Source: Roseobacter sp. MED193
GTDB taxonomy: Bacteria; Pseudomonadota; Alphaproteobacteria; Rhodobacterales; Rhodobacteraceae
Assembly: GCF_000152965.1 (NCBI RefSeq)
Contig: NZ_AANB01000005.1
Location: 62,001 to 126,000, forward strand
Reading direction: 5' to 3'
DNA: 64,000 nt
The notes under the pieces are model-generated. The model searched no databases, was not told where the DNA came from, and saw nothing but the letters and a program-made list of their open reading frames with translations. Of this stretch, positions 15,982 to 24,104 are shown one piece after another. A program made the position numbers and the translations under genes. How positions within the stretch are numbered: position 1 is the first letter of the stretch; every line of letters starts with the position of its first letter.

Positions 15982-16857
15982 ATGTTTGAAGGCATTTTAG
16001 AGTTTGCAACCGTGGCGGAGTGCGGCAGCTTCACCAAGGCCGCGCAAAGGCTGCGTGTCTCTACCTCTCATGTGTCTCGACAGGTCAGCGCGTTAGAAGA
16101 TCGGCTTGGGGTGAAACTTCTCAACCGCACCACACGGGTGGTGCAGCTCAGCGACATCGGCCAGCGCTATCACCAACAGGTGCAACGGGTAATCGAAGGG
16201 CTGCAGGAGGCCAACCAGACGGCCATCAGCACCCACGCTGATTTGGCCGGTCCCATTCGCATGTCAGGGGCTGGGCCATTTGTCGAAGAGCAGGTGGCGC
16301 CTTTACTGGTGCAATTCGCGGCGCAACACCCAAAAATCACGCTGGAAATGGATTTTGAAACCCGGCTGGTGGATCTTGTCGATCAGGGCTTTGACTTTGC
16401 CATTCGATACGGGGTTTTGGCAGAAAGTGGCATGATCGCCCGCAAGCTGTCCAGCCGCCCCTTGGTCTGCGCTGCGTCCCCCGCCTACCTGGACCGGCAC
16501 CCAGCACCACACCATCCCCGCACGTTGCGCGACCATTCCTGCCTGGTGATCAACAATGATCTTTGGCGCTTCAGTGACCCTGACCAGAAAACGAACATCG
16601 AACTCCGCGTGTCCGGGCGGGTACGCGCCAACAGTATCGTCGCAGCGCGTGAAGCAGCTGTCCAAGGGCTGGGCGTGATCTATACGCCCGCCAGCAATGT
16701 TGTGTCTCAGATTCAGGCGGGCACGCTCGTGGAGATCTTGCCTGAATTCGTCGACACCACGCGATCTCATTGGCTTGTCTATCCAGAGCGTCAACACATG
16801 CCAACACGCGTGCGCGCCGCAATAGACCACCTGATAGCTGGGCTGGACAACAAGTGA
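15982..16857 (+). CDS. LysR-family transcriptional regulator
   Basis: 291 residues. The N-terminal winged helix is typical (FATVAECGSFTKAAQRL then VSTSHVSRQVSALEDRLGVK and LLNRTTRVVQLSD). The C-terminal effector domain (about 90-290) is of the CrgA/AaeR-like subgroup, with GPIRMSGAGPFVEEQVAPLL and FDFAIRYG. It is divergent from the PfpI gene and ends with a clear intrinsic terminator. It most likely controls its neighbour and itself; the inducer is unknown. Confidence 0.88.
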   Translation: MFEGILEFATVAECGSFTKAAQRLRVSTSHVSRQVSALEDRLGVKLLNRTTRVVQLSDIGQRYHQQVQRVIEGLQEANQTAISTHADLAGPIRMSGAGPFVEEQVAPLLVQFAAQHPKITLEMDFETRLVDLVDQGFDFAIRYGVLAESGMIARKLSSRPLVCAASPAYLDRHPAPHHPRTLRDHSCLVINNDLWRFSDPDQKTNIELRVSGRVRANSIVAAREAAVQGLGVIYTPASNVVSQIQAGTLVEILPEFVDTTRSHWLVYPERQHMPTRVRAAIDHLIAGLDNK

Positions 16858-16891
16858 TCTCTGATCATGTGTAGCAGGGTGGGGTTTATTG

Positions 16892-16923
16892 CACTCTTCC
16901 AGCATGGAAGGGTGTCTTCTTTT
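16892..16923 (+). terminator. Intrinsic terminator of the LysR gene
   Basis: A 9-bp stem (CACTCTTCC / GGAAGGGTG, one wobble pair) with a 5-base loop, followed by TCTTCTTTT, 34 bases after the LysR stop. Confidence 0.7.
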
Positions 16924-17101
16924 GAAACTGACCCACCCGGTTATTGAATGGCGAACCTAGCAGCTTGCCAAGACATATCTTAGCCTTCAACTTGACAGGC
17001 TCTACTTCTGGCAACAGCGAAACTTCAGCTACCCATTTCAAACTCAGTATAATTCAATACGATCCAGCCCTATTTCGCTAAGGTAAAGTGACGTCCCGAC
17101 G

Positions 17102-18271
17102 ATGAATGCAAAACCATCCGTGTTAATCACCGGAGCACGCGCACCCGTCGCGCTGCATCTGGCAAGGTTGCTTAACGACGCAGGGCATGGCGTGTCCTTG
17201 CTGGATCACGTGAAGCATCCTCTCGCCGCGGCCAGCCAAATGAATATCCCCTATTACCGGATACCGCCATTTAGCACAGAGCCAGAGGCGGCAGGTGACG
17301 CCCTGCATGATATCATAGAAGAAAGAGGCATCACCCTCGTCATTCCAACCTGTGAAGAGGTCTTGCATCTAGGCGCACTTTGGCAACGCAGACCCCCCAA
17401 TGCTCGGCTTTTTGCGCCAAAACTGGCGAAGCTCTCTCAGGTCCACAACAAATACCATTTCATCCGTCTGTGTGAGGGCTTGGGCCTGCCAACACCACAA
17501 ACCCAGCTGGTCACGACACAGCGAGAGCTCGCCCTTCATGTGCAAAACGCCCAGAACCTGGTGTTCAAACCGGTCTGGTCCCGGTTTGGATCTCAGGTTC
17601 TCATCAAGCCAAAAGCACCAAAACTCCAGCGGCTTCGCCCCACGGCTCAAAATCCCTGGGTTGCACAGGAATATGTTGATGGAACGGAACTCTGTATCTA
17701 CGCCATTGCCCGCGCTGGCCATCTGGTGGCGCTGAGCGCTTATCGCGGTCTGGTCCGTGCGGGAGTGGGCGCAGCGGTCTGTTTTACCCCAGAGGAAACT
17801 GCACCACTGCGCGCCTTTGTTGAACGGATCGTTTCAGCAACAAACTGGACCGGACAGATATCCTTTGACGTCGTACAGACAGCGCACGGGCGGCTCTTGC
17901 CCTTGGAATGCAACCCACGCGCCACCAGCGGTTTACATTTCTTCTCAAAAGGGACCGCGTTCTGCGAGGCCCTTTTTGGGGAAAACCACGAGGTCGAACC
18001 TGATGTAACAGCGCCCCTAACGCTGCCCCTTGCTCTTTGGCTTTATGGATTGCCAATGATGCTGAACCCTGATCAAAGGCCGGTATTCTTAAACGCCTTG
18101 CGCAGCGCAGGGGATGTCATGCGCTGGCCCTCAGACAGGGTCGGATATGGGGCGCAGCTAAGCGCCTTGGCAGAATTCGCGGGCATCGCCCTGCGTCATA
18201 AGATCAGCCTCGAGCGCGCCTCTACCTGGGGCATTGAATGGAATGGTGCGGAACAAAGCGTCCTTTCGTAA
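17102..18271 (+). CDS. ATP-grasp domain protein (carboxylate-amine ligase-like)
   Basis: The 389-residue protein has a nucleotide-binding-fold N-terminal part (VLITGARAPVALHLARLL), a middle ATP-grasp domain (LVFKPVWSRFGSQVLIKP, then WVAQEYVDGTELCIYAIA) and the metal-binding end LLPLECNPRATSGLHFF. ATP-grasp ligases join a carboxylate to an amine or other nucleophile through an acyl-phosphate. It stands alone on the plus strand and converges, 17 bases apart, on a five-gene minus-strand operon of biosynthetic enzymes. A joint pathway is inferred from that adjacency. An AT-rich region (ACTCAGTATAATTCAATAC) upstream at about 17042-17060 looks like its promoter. Confidence 0.8.
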   Translation: MNAKPSVLITGARAPVALHLARLLNDAGHGVSLLDHVKHPLAAASQMNIPYYRIPPFSTEPEAAGDALHDIIEERGITLVIPTCEEVLHLGALWQRRPPNARLFAPKLAKLSQVHNKYHFIRLCEGLGLPTPQTQLVTTQRELALHVQNAQNLVFKPVWSRFGSQVLIKPKAPKLQRLRPTAQNPWVAQEYVDGTELCIYAIARAGHLVALSAYRGLVRAGVGAAVCFTPEETAPLRAFVERIVSATNWTGQISFDVVQTAHGRLLPLECNPRATSGLHFFSKGTAFCEALFGENHEVEPDVTAPLTLPLALWLYGLPMMLNPDQRPVFLNALRSAGDVMRWPSDRVGYGAQLSALAEFAGIALRHKISLERASTWGIEWNGAEQSVLS

Positions 18272-18288
18272 TGCGGCAACCGCCTTGG

Positions 18289-19383
18289 TTACAGCTCGAA
18301 CCTTTTCAAAAGGGGCACCCCAACACGCGACAGGACCGATCCAATTATGCCTGTCGCGATGCGACGCCTGCGCGACAAATGACGGGTATAGACGGCACTA
18401 TATTCGATCGCAGGAATCGCGCCTCTGTTGCGTTTAAAGCCCGCCGCCCCCGCACTCATGTTAAACAGAAGCCCCTCCGCCAGTGCATCGCGCTTCGCCA
18501 TCGCCGTGATCATACGGTACAGCCCCTCTTTTTGTGGGCGCCTGGTATCATAGCCCACCAACGGCTGCGTCAGCGTGCGCCCATATTGAAACCGCCCCCC
18601 AATAGCGACGAGCTGCCCGTCAGCATCGCGCAGTCCTTTCAATCTCAAAATGCCCGACTGATGCGCCATCTCGAGAAAGGCAGGCGTATACTGCGGGTTA
18701 AGAGGGGTGTATTTTTCAAGATAGAGCTGTTCATAGAGCCCTATGCAGGCTGGATAGTCGGCCTGGGTAAAGCCTTCATTGTCGACCTCCTCAAAGGGTG
18801 TTTTACGCAGCAAGGCCAGATCCTTTTCCATATCCGGGTTCAGGCCCATGGGCGCTGTTGCGTCAAAGAGATAAATCTGGCGGGATGGCAACAACTGGAA
18901 TCCCTCCTGCACCAATGCGGTCAGCGCGCTTTGGTCAGAGTAGGTATTCAGGGAACGCAAAAGGATGGCATGGCCTGGAAACTGCGCCGCCAGTTGATCA
19001 CGCAGGGCTGCCGCCATGTCTCGTGTAACAACCGGGGCAGGGTTGGTGGAAAACAGCCAATTATTCACATGCACCGCACGGTCCAGGCCACTAGCGCGTA
19101 CGACAACAGCCGCCGCTCTTATCATGGTGATCAGGGATTTGCGCAACAACGGGTTGGGCGCAAAATTACGGGTCTCTTCCAAGGCATAATCGATATAGCC
19201 AGTAACTGGATTGCAGATGTAGCAATTGCCCGGCAGACCCCCGTCATTGACCGTGATCGGAAAGGCCTGCCCCCTCACATCCAGCCGCGCAACCCGTGTT
19301 TGCAGGTTGCGGATCAGCGCCTCACTCGGGTGGCGCGCGAAACACTCAACAAAAGCATCCAGAGGCTGTGATGGCTGCTCCAT
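18289..19383 (-). CDS. GNAT/FemAB-like acyltransferase, cluster gene 5
   Basis: About 364 residues, choosing the ATG at 19383 because it overlaps the upstream stop as TGATG; the longer frame starts at 19410. The C-terminal half has a GNAT-like pattern: GILRLKGLRDADGQLVAIGG, LTQPLVGYDTRRPQKEGLYR and FNMSAGAAGFKRNRG, as in the FemAB/acetyltransferase_6 group. It would transfer an acyl or aminoacyl group to an amine. It is last in the KASIII operon. No close functional relative can be named by eye. Confidence 0.7.
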   Translation of the reverse strand: MEQPSQPLDAFVECFARHPSEALIRNLQTRVARLDVRGQAFPITVNDGGLPGNCYICNPVTGYIDYALEETRNFAPNPLLRKSLITMIRAAAVVVRASGLDRAVHVNNWLFSTNPAPVVTRDMAAALRDQLAAQFPGHAILLRSLNTYSDQSALTALVQEGFQLLPSRQIYLFDATAPMGLNPDMEKDLALLRKTPFEEVDNEGFTQADYPACIGLYEQLYLEKYTPLNPQYTPAFLEMAHQSGILRLKGLRDADGQLVAIGGRFQYGRTLTQPLVGYDTRRPQKEGLYRMITAMAKRDALAEGLLFNMSAGAAGFKRNRGAIPAIEYSAVYTRHLSRRRRIATGIIGSVLSRVGVPLLKRFEL

Positions 19384-20648
19384 CACGGCTTTACCGATTG
19401 GGCGCGACATTCGACACGCCTCAGTTTTCGGCTCACATCCAAGGGCAGTGGGCCATAGGTCAACGCGATTTTTGCATGCAGACCGCGCGCGTCAAACAAG
19501 GACTGCAGCCCATGTCTAGCCGCCAGCCCTGCGCCCGGTGGCAGGTCTGCGGGCAACGCAAGTTCCACAGTCCGCGGTCCGGTCTGAATGACACGAAAAT
19601 CGGAAATTCTGTGATCCGCCATGACCACCGCATTGCGCAGCACATCAGGGGTCAGCATTTGCAGCCCCCTTGCCCCATGCAAATGAAAACAATCATCCAT
19701 CCGCCCAACGATCTCCGTCACGGCTTGCAAGGGCGTGCCACAGGAACAGGGCTCGGGGTCCAGCCGCAACAAATCATTCATCCGATAACGGGCGAGGATC
19801 TGTGTCCCACGACGAAATGAAGAGATCAGCGGCGTGACCAAGCCATCGCCCACTGGCTCAAATTCAAAATGCACAGAGTCCTCGGCCAGATGCAGCCGCC
19901 CGTGGCGGCAGGTAGTGCCCAACAATCCTTCGGTCGCCATGTAGATCTGTCCAAGTCCGCGCCCGAATGCTGCCTCGATGACAGGGCGATCAAGAGGGTC
20001 AAGCGTTTCAGCGGCAGAGAACACCCGCAAGGGACGCAGGCTGAACTTCTCTTCAGCCATGGCCCGCAGCACTTTGGGCGCGGCGACAATAACCGTAGGA
20101 TCAAAAGCTTCCAGCTCTGCGCGCCAAGCATCCGGTCCTCGGGTCACATCAAAAAACCGCAACTGGAGCCGCTGGATTTGGTTGGCACTGTCATAGAGCC
20201 CCGTGCCCCGCGGCAATAGGATGGCCACACGCTGTTTGTGCCACAACAGATCCGCCATCGTTTTGGCAAGGATGCTGCCCAACCAGCGAAATCGCTCAGC
20301 ATCAGAGATAACAAATAGTCCCTGATTGCCACTTGTTCCGGTGCTGGCCCCGACGGTCAGTGCACCTATCTGATCCCCGCTCTTCAGCGCCCCACGTACC
20401 TGATCAGCTGAAATGCCTTGGCTATTGTACTGCGCAAAATTTGCCATCAGCTGCGCCTTATCCATTACTGGCAAGATCGACAAATGGGGGGGAGCATCTA
20501 CGAAGGCAGGCACCTTTGGGACGGCACGGTGCAACCATTTGCCCAGAGCCCGTTCTTGGTGCTGCAAAAAACGGGCACGGGTCAGCCCAGGGCGCGATAG
20601 ATATCGGGTAGAGAGAAAACTAATAGGCGCATTTAGCCGGGCGATCAC
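19383..20648 (-). CDS. F390-synthetase/PaaK-like adenylate-forming enzyme, cluster gene 4
   Basis: The 421-residue protein matches the family of putative adenylate-forming enzymes related to coenzyme F390 synthetase and PaaK. It has LTVGASTGTSGNQGLFVIS as the nucleotide-binding loop, FSAAETLDPLDR, QIYMATEGLLGTTC and RMNDLLRLDPEPCSCGTPL, with a probable zinc-type CxC site. The enzyme should activate a carboxylate as an acyl-adenylate. The GTG start overlaps the MBL gene stop (GTGA) and its own stop overlaps the GNAT start, so it is tightly coupled. The family occurs in small metabolite clusters and its substrate is unknown here. Confidence 0.8.
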   Translation of the reverse strand: MIARLNAPISFLSTRYLSRPGLTRARFLQHQERALGKWLHRAVPKVPAFVDAPPHLSILPVMDKAQLMANFAQYNSQGISADQVRGALKSGDQIGALTVGASTGTSGNQGLFVISDAERFRWLGSILAKTMADLLWHKQRVAILLPRGTGLYDSANQIQRLQLRFFDVTRGPDAWRAELEAFDPTVIVAAPKVLRAMAEEKFSLRPLRVFSAAETLDPLDRPVIEAAFGRGLGQIYMATEGLLGTTCRHGRLHLAEDSVHFEFEPVGDGLVTPLISSFRRGTQILARYRMNDLLRLDPEPCSCGTPLQAVTEIVGRMDDCFHLHGARGLQMLTPDVLRNAVVMADHRISDFRVIQTGPRTVELALPADLPPGAGLAARHGLQSLFDARGLHAKIALTYGPLPLDVSRKLRRVECRAQSVKP

Positions 20649-21469
20649 AGCTCAGCCCCCTGTGCAAAATCAAACTGCGATGGCGCGGTATCGTGGCACA
20701 AGAGAACTTCGCCTCCGGCCTTTTGGAAGGCAGAAACCTGTTCACTGCTGCGCACGACCTCGGAAAAACTGTCAGAAATCAGGCGCGGGAAGAGGCGCGG
20801 CCTCCCGCCCGGCAATAGTGCTTCACCAACCCATTGCGTATCTGTGGCATAGAGAAATGGCACCTCAAGCTGGCCAAACAACAGCCCGAAATGCCCATGT
20901 GCATGACCGGGCAGAGGCACCGCCAAGACACTGCCATCCCCAAAAATATCATGCCCATCCGGTAAATGGGCGATCTTTTGGCTGGCGCATTTCTCGACCA
21001 CCTCAAGCCGAGTTCCGAAATCACCAGGAATAAGCTCGGCAAAGACCCCATGCCGCAGGTTTTGCAAGGCGCTATTACCTTGCACCTGCGCCCAGGCTGC
21101 ACCGCTGGCAATAAAGCGGGCGTTTGGGAAAGCCGCAAGGCCAGAGACATGATCAGCGTGAAAATGCGTGACGATCACCCGCGAGATATCAACAGCGGTC
21201 AGCCCAAACTGTGTCAGGAACGGTCCAGCCTGTTCTTGAACAACTAGGCGAGGTGCCAATATGCCAGCATAGCTGCGCAACGCCAATGTGCGCGACGAAG
21301 TGTTGAGACTATGGCTGGTATAGCCGGTATCAATCAGTGTTGGTCCTGCTTTGGGGTGGATAAACAGACCATAACGCACCTGAAGCCACCGCCGCCGCCA
21401 ACGCCCATTGCGCAGGATCAACCGCTCTGGGGCCGCGACCCAGGCACTATTGGCAAAAACCGGCCTCAC
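20645..21469 (-). CDS. MBL-fold metallo-hydrolase, cluster gene 3
   Basis: This 274-residue metallo-beta-lactamase-fold enzyme has the two-metal motif VIVTHFHADHVSG, then VPLPGHAHGHFGLL and FLYATDTQWV, with a final His in LLCHDTA. Members hydrolyse lactones, thioesters or esters. It starts with GTG overlapping the epimerase stop and ends overlapping the next start, so it belongs to the same transcript. In a KASIII/adenylate-forming pathway a thioesterase or lactonase step is plausible, but that is inference. Confidence 0.82.
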   Translation of the reverse strand: MRPVFANSAWVAAPERLILRNGRWRRRWLQVRYGLFIHPKAGPTLIDTGYTSHSLNTSSRTLALRSYAGILAPRLVVQEQAGPFLTQFGLTAVDISRVIVTHFHADHVSGLAAFPNARFIASGAAWAQVQGNSALQNLRHGVFAELIPGDFGTRLEVVEKCASQKIAHLPDGHDIFGDGSVLAVPLPGHAHGHFGLLFGQLEVPFLYATDTQWVGEALLPGGRPRLFPRLISDSFSEVVRSSEQVSAFQKAGGEVLLCHDTAPSQFDFAQGAEL

Positions 21470-22440
21470 CCCGCCTCCCCTTGATCAAACACACGGTCCA
21501 GCCCCTCAGCAAAAGCGACCCGAGGCGCCCAGCCAAGACCATCTCGCGCACGCGAAATATCAAGGCTCTGCTGATAGGCAAATAGACCCAAACTATAGCG
21601 AGACACCACCGGTTCGCGTGGGTCACGGCGCATCAGTGCCAGGGTTTCGGCCACACGGGCGGCAAACAATGTCGGCGCAAGCGGCATATCCCGCCAGCGC
21701 GGCACAATGCCCGCCCGCTCGCAGACACTTTCGACAATCTCACTGATCGGAAGCACTTCGCCGCCCGAGATATTGAAGGCCCGCCCTTCCTGGAGCTGCT
21801 TGGCACTGATCGCGCTCATAACCGCGTCTACAACATCATCGATATAGGTCAGGTCAATCCGCGCCTGCCCTTGGCGAAAACGCGGCAAGGCGCGTGTCGT
21901 TGTGGCTTTGAGCAATCGTGGCAAGAGGGCGCTGTCTCCGCGGCCATATATGCCGCGTGGGCGTAGGATGATCGGCCCCACCTCTGGTGCCGCTCTCACC
22001 AGCTGCTCTGCGGCAATCTTGCTTTGAGCATAGGGGGTGAAAGCAGGCGGCAAAGGCATATCCTCGGGCACATCCAGCTGATCGCTGAGGGCAAAATAGA
22101 TCGATGGGCTGGAGATAAAGACAAATCGCTTAACCCCCTGCAGCCGCGCGAAATTCAGGACTGACGCTGTGCCAAGTACGTTTGCCGCATGAAAGGCCTC
22201 GGCGCGGCCAAAGGGGGACGAGAGCCCGGCACAATGCACAATCGTATCCACCTGTGCCAACTGCGGGCTTTGGGGGGCCGCACCGGGCAGGGTCCAATTA
22301 ACGACATTGATCCCTGCGGCATCCAATGCCGCACAGTGAGAAGGGTTGCGCCCCTGTCCGACGCCATTGTCCCCAAGCCGACGCAGCACCGCGCCGCCCA
22401 GAAAACCGGTGGCGCCAGTCACAAGAACGCGTGCGGCCAT
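21466..22440 (-). CDS. NAD-dependent epimerase/dehydratase-family protein, cluster gene 2
   Basis: The 324-residue protein is an extended short-chain dehydrogenase: VLVTGATGFLGGAVLRRL for NAD(P) binding, FVFISSPSIYFAL for the catalytic Ser region, and the YxxxK pair in PYAQSKIAAEQLV. It is similar in layout to 3-beta-hydroxysteroid or dihydroflavonol-type reductases and to sugar epimerases. It starts two bases after the KASIII stop. A reductase acting on a beta-keto product of the KASIII enzyme would fit, but the substrate is not visible in the sequence. Confidence 0.83.
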   Translation of the reverse strand: MAARVLVTGATGFLGGAVLRRLGDNGVGQGRNPSHCAALDAAGINVVNWTLPGAAPQSPQLAQVDTIVHCAGLSSPFGRAEAFHAANVLGTASVLNFARLQGVKRFVFISSPSIYFALSDQLDVPEDMPLPPAFTPYAQSKIAAEQLVRAAPEVGPIILRPRGIYGRGDSALLPRLLKATTTRALPRFRQGQARIDLTYIDDVVDAVMSAISAKQLQEGRAFNISGGEVLPISEIVESVCERAGIVPRWRDMPLAPTLFAARVAETLALMRRDPREPVVSRYSLGLFAYQQSLDISRARDGLGWAPRVAFAEGLDRVFDQGEAG

Positions 22441-22441
22441 C

Positions 22442-23428
22442 TCAGGTCACCACCGCCGCGCCGCCCAGACTCACCCCGGCAGAGGTGCCTAAAAACAGGA
22501 CTTTGCTCCCGGCAGGCACACGGCCTTGCTCGCGTGCGATATCAAATGCAAAGGGGATCGAGGCGGCAATCTGATTGCCGTAGTCCTCTACGATGCGGAC
22601 CACCTTTTCGCGCGGCCAGCCTGTTTGGCGGATCATGTGATCAAGAGCGCCGGGGCTGGCCTGATGCGGCACGATAAGATCCACATCACTGTGATCCCAC
22701 CCCGCTTCGCGCAAGAGCGCATCAACAAAACCGTTGAAATGCTGGGTCGTGAGCCGGAAAAGCGCTTTGCCGTCCATGTTGAATTTGGAATGCTCAGCAA
22801 AGGCCTCACGATCGATGTTGAAATCAAAACGCGTGCCCCCCGCCCCAATCCCGCAGGCCTCATACGCAGACGGATAGCTGCGCAGCCTTATTGCTTTGAT
22901 TGCGGCAGCACTCCCTGATGAAGCGGCGCCAATCACGGCAGCGCCAGCGCCATCCCCAAAAAATGCGGCAGTTTCAGGCTGCGTGCTCCACGGGAGCGCT
23001 CGGGAGGCGATTTCTGACGAGACAACCAATGCAGTTTTTGCGGCCCCGCCACAAATCATGCGGGCGGCCATGTCCAGACCCGTCACAAAACTCAGGCAGG
23101 TGCTGTTGACGTCAAACGCTGCCGCAGATCCGTCCTCCATCCCGAGGCCGCGCATGATCAACGGAGCCATCGCTGGAATGGGTTGATAGGCGACGGAGGC
23201 CCCTGAGATTATCAAGTCGATCTCACCAATCTTGCACCCCGCATTTTCCAATGCGCGCTGACAGGCCAATACGGCAAGATCAATCTGGCTCTCATCCGTG
23301 CAGTGGTGGCGCCTGCGGACGCCACTCGCCGCAATACGCCCCCCTGCGGACCATTTGATGTCAAGGTCAGTGCTCTGCGCGCAATGAAGCGGCAAAGCCC
23401 GTCCTGTGCCAAGAATAAAAGTGTTCAA
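22442..23428 (-). CDS. 3-oxoacyl-ACP synthase III (FabH-like), cluster gene 1
   Basis: About 328 residues of the thiolase fold. The three catalytic residues are seen in order: Cys in DVNSTCLSFVTG, His in LIVPHQASPGAL and Asn in EDYGNQIAASIPFAF. KASIII-type enzymes condense an acyl-CoA with malonyl-ACP, or join two acyl units in head-to-head or ester-forming variants. Sequence differs enough from FabH that a pathway-specific role is likely, and no fab genes are adjacent. The start is uncertain: a TTG at 23428 has GGAG four bases upstream and gives the family-like start LNTFILGTGRALP; a TTG at 23446 is also possible. It heads the operon. Confidence 0.8.
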   Translation of the reverse strand: MNTFILGTGRALPLHCAQSTDLDIKWSAGGRIAASGVRRRHHCTDESQIDLAVLACQRALENAGCKIGEIDLIISGASVAYQPIPAMAPLIMRGLGMEDGSAAAFDVNSTCLSFVTGLDMAARMICGGAAKTALVVSSEIASRALPWSTQPETAAFFGDGAGAAVIGAASSGSAAAIKAIRLRSYPSAYEACGIGAGGTRFDFNIDREAFAEHSKFNMDGKALFRLTTQHFNGFVDALLREAGWDHSDVDLIVPHQASPGALDHMIRQTGWPREKVVRIVEDYGNQIAASIPFAFDIAREQGRVPAGSKVLFLGTSAGVSLGGAAVVT

Positions 23429-23840
23429 AGGAACTCCATTAGCCAATCGCTTTCAGGAACATATGGGACCACCCCTTGTTTTGAAATGCTGGAATCCCGC
23501 CATTGAAAACAACATGACAAATGCCACACAGGGGCTAAAGCGTGGCAGGCTGCCCCCTACGAGTGCGCCCCCTTCATTGGCCTTTGCCACTGGTCGGCAC
23601 TTTTGACCGGGGCCCAGATTGGGTTGCCGCATCTGCGCACGTCGCTGCAAAGTGTTTTCAACCCTGTCGTGGTTATCTCTCTTTTCTTCTTATCACCGGT
23701 AATCCGGAGTTCTGACGCATTTAGCGCGCCGCCCCAGGGCTGGAGCCGCACCTATGAAACACGCGCCACAAGCGTCGAGACCCTGAACCCATACGGCTCT
23801 TAGTTGGGCCGGATAATCCACCTGAGTATGAGGTCGTACC
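23429..23840. other. Divergent intergenic region between the KASIII cluster and ghsA
   Basis: About 410 bases without a supported gene. It must contain the leftward promoter of the biosynthetic operon and the rightward promoter of ghsA. A pyrimidine-rich AT stretch (TTATCTCTCTTTTCTTCTTA) lies around 23670-23690. I saw no clear terminator, RNA gene or palindromic operator. Confidence 0.4.
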
Positions 23841-24104
23841 ATGCCCCCGAATGATCCTTTTTCCGCCATGAGCCGCAGCTTGACCAGCCCCGCAACAGAG
23901 CATTTCGCTATTGTGCCGACGGATGGTGTCGATCTTCCGACACGCCCCCGGGTGCTACGGGTTGTGTCCTCAGGCGATATCTCCATGCGAGACGCGAAAG
24001 GTGTGGTGATCACCTATTCCGTCTCTGCCGGGGAGACTTTGCAATTCTCCGCTATCGGCATCGAAGCGACAGGGACTACGGCAACCGTAGTCGGGTGGCT
24101 CTGA
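23841..24104 (+). CDS. ghsA: Gene transfer agent head spike base protein (Rcc01079 family)
   Basis: The 87-residue protein follows the spike-base family pattern: DPFSAMSRSLTSPATEH, then LPTRPRVLRVVSSGDISMRD, GVVITYSVSAGETLQF and a C-terminal EATGTTATVVGWL. In Rhodobacter capsulatus the matching pair rcc01079/rcc01080 (ghsA/ghsB) lies outside the main GTA cluster and makes spikes on the GTA head that help binding to recipient cells. GAGGT sits seven bases upstream of the ATG. The downstream gene overlaps its stop (TGATG). No other phage or GTA structural genes are in the window. Confidence 0.8.
   Translation: MPPNDPFSAMSRSLTSPATEHFAIVPTDGVDLPTRPRVLRVVSSGDISMRDAKGVVITYSVSAGETLQFSAIGIEATGTTATVVGWL

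Noticed and set aside
18238-19371. 377-codon open frame on the plus strand
   Set aside because: It is antisense to the GNAT-like gene, with Cys/His/Gln-rich content and no family features. The opposite strand has a coupled start and GNAT motifs.
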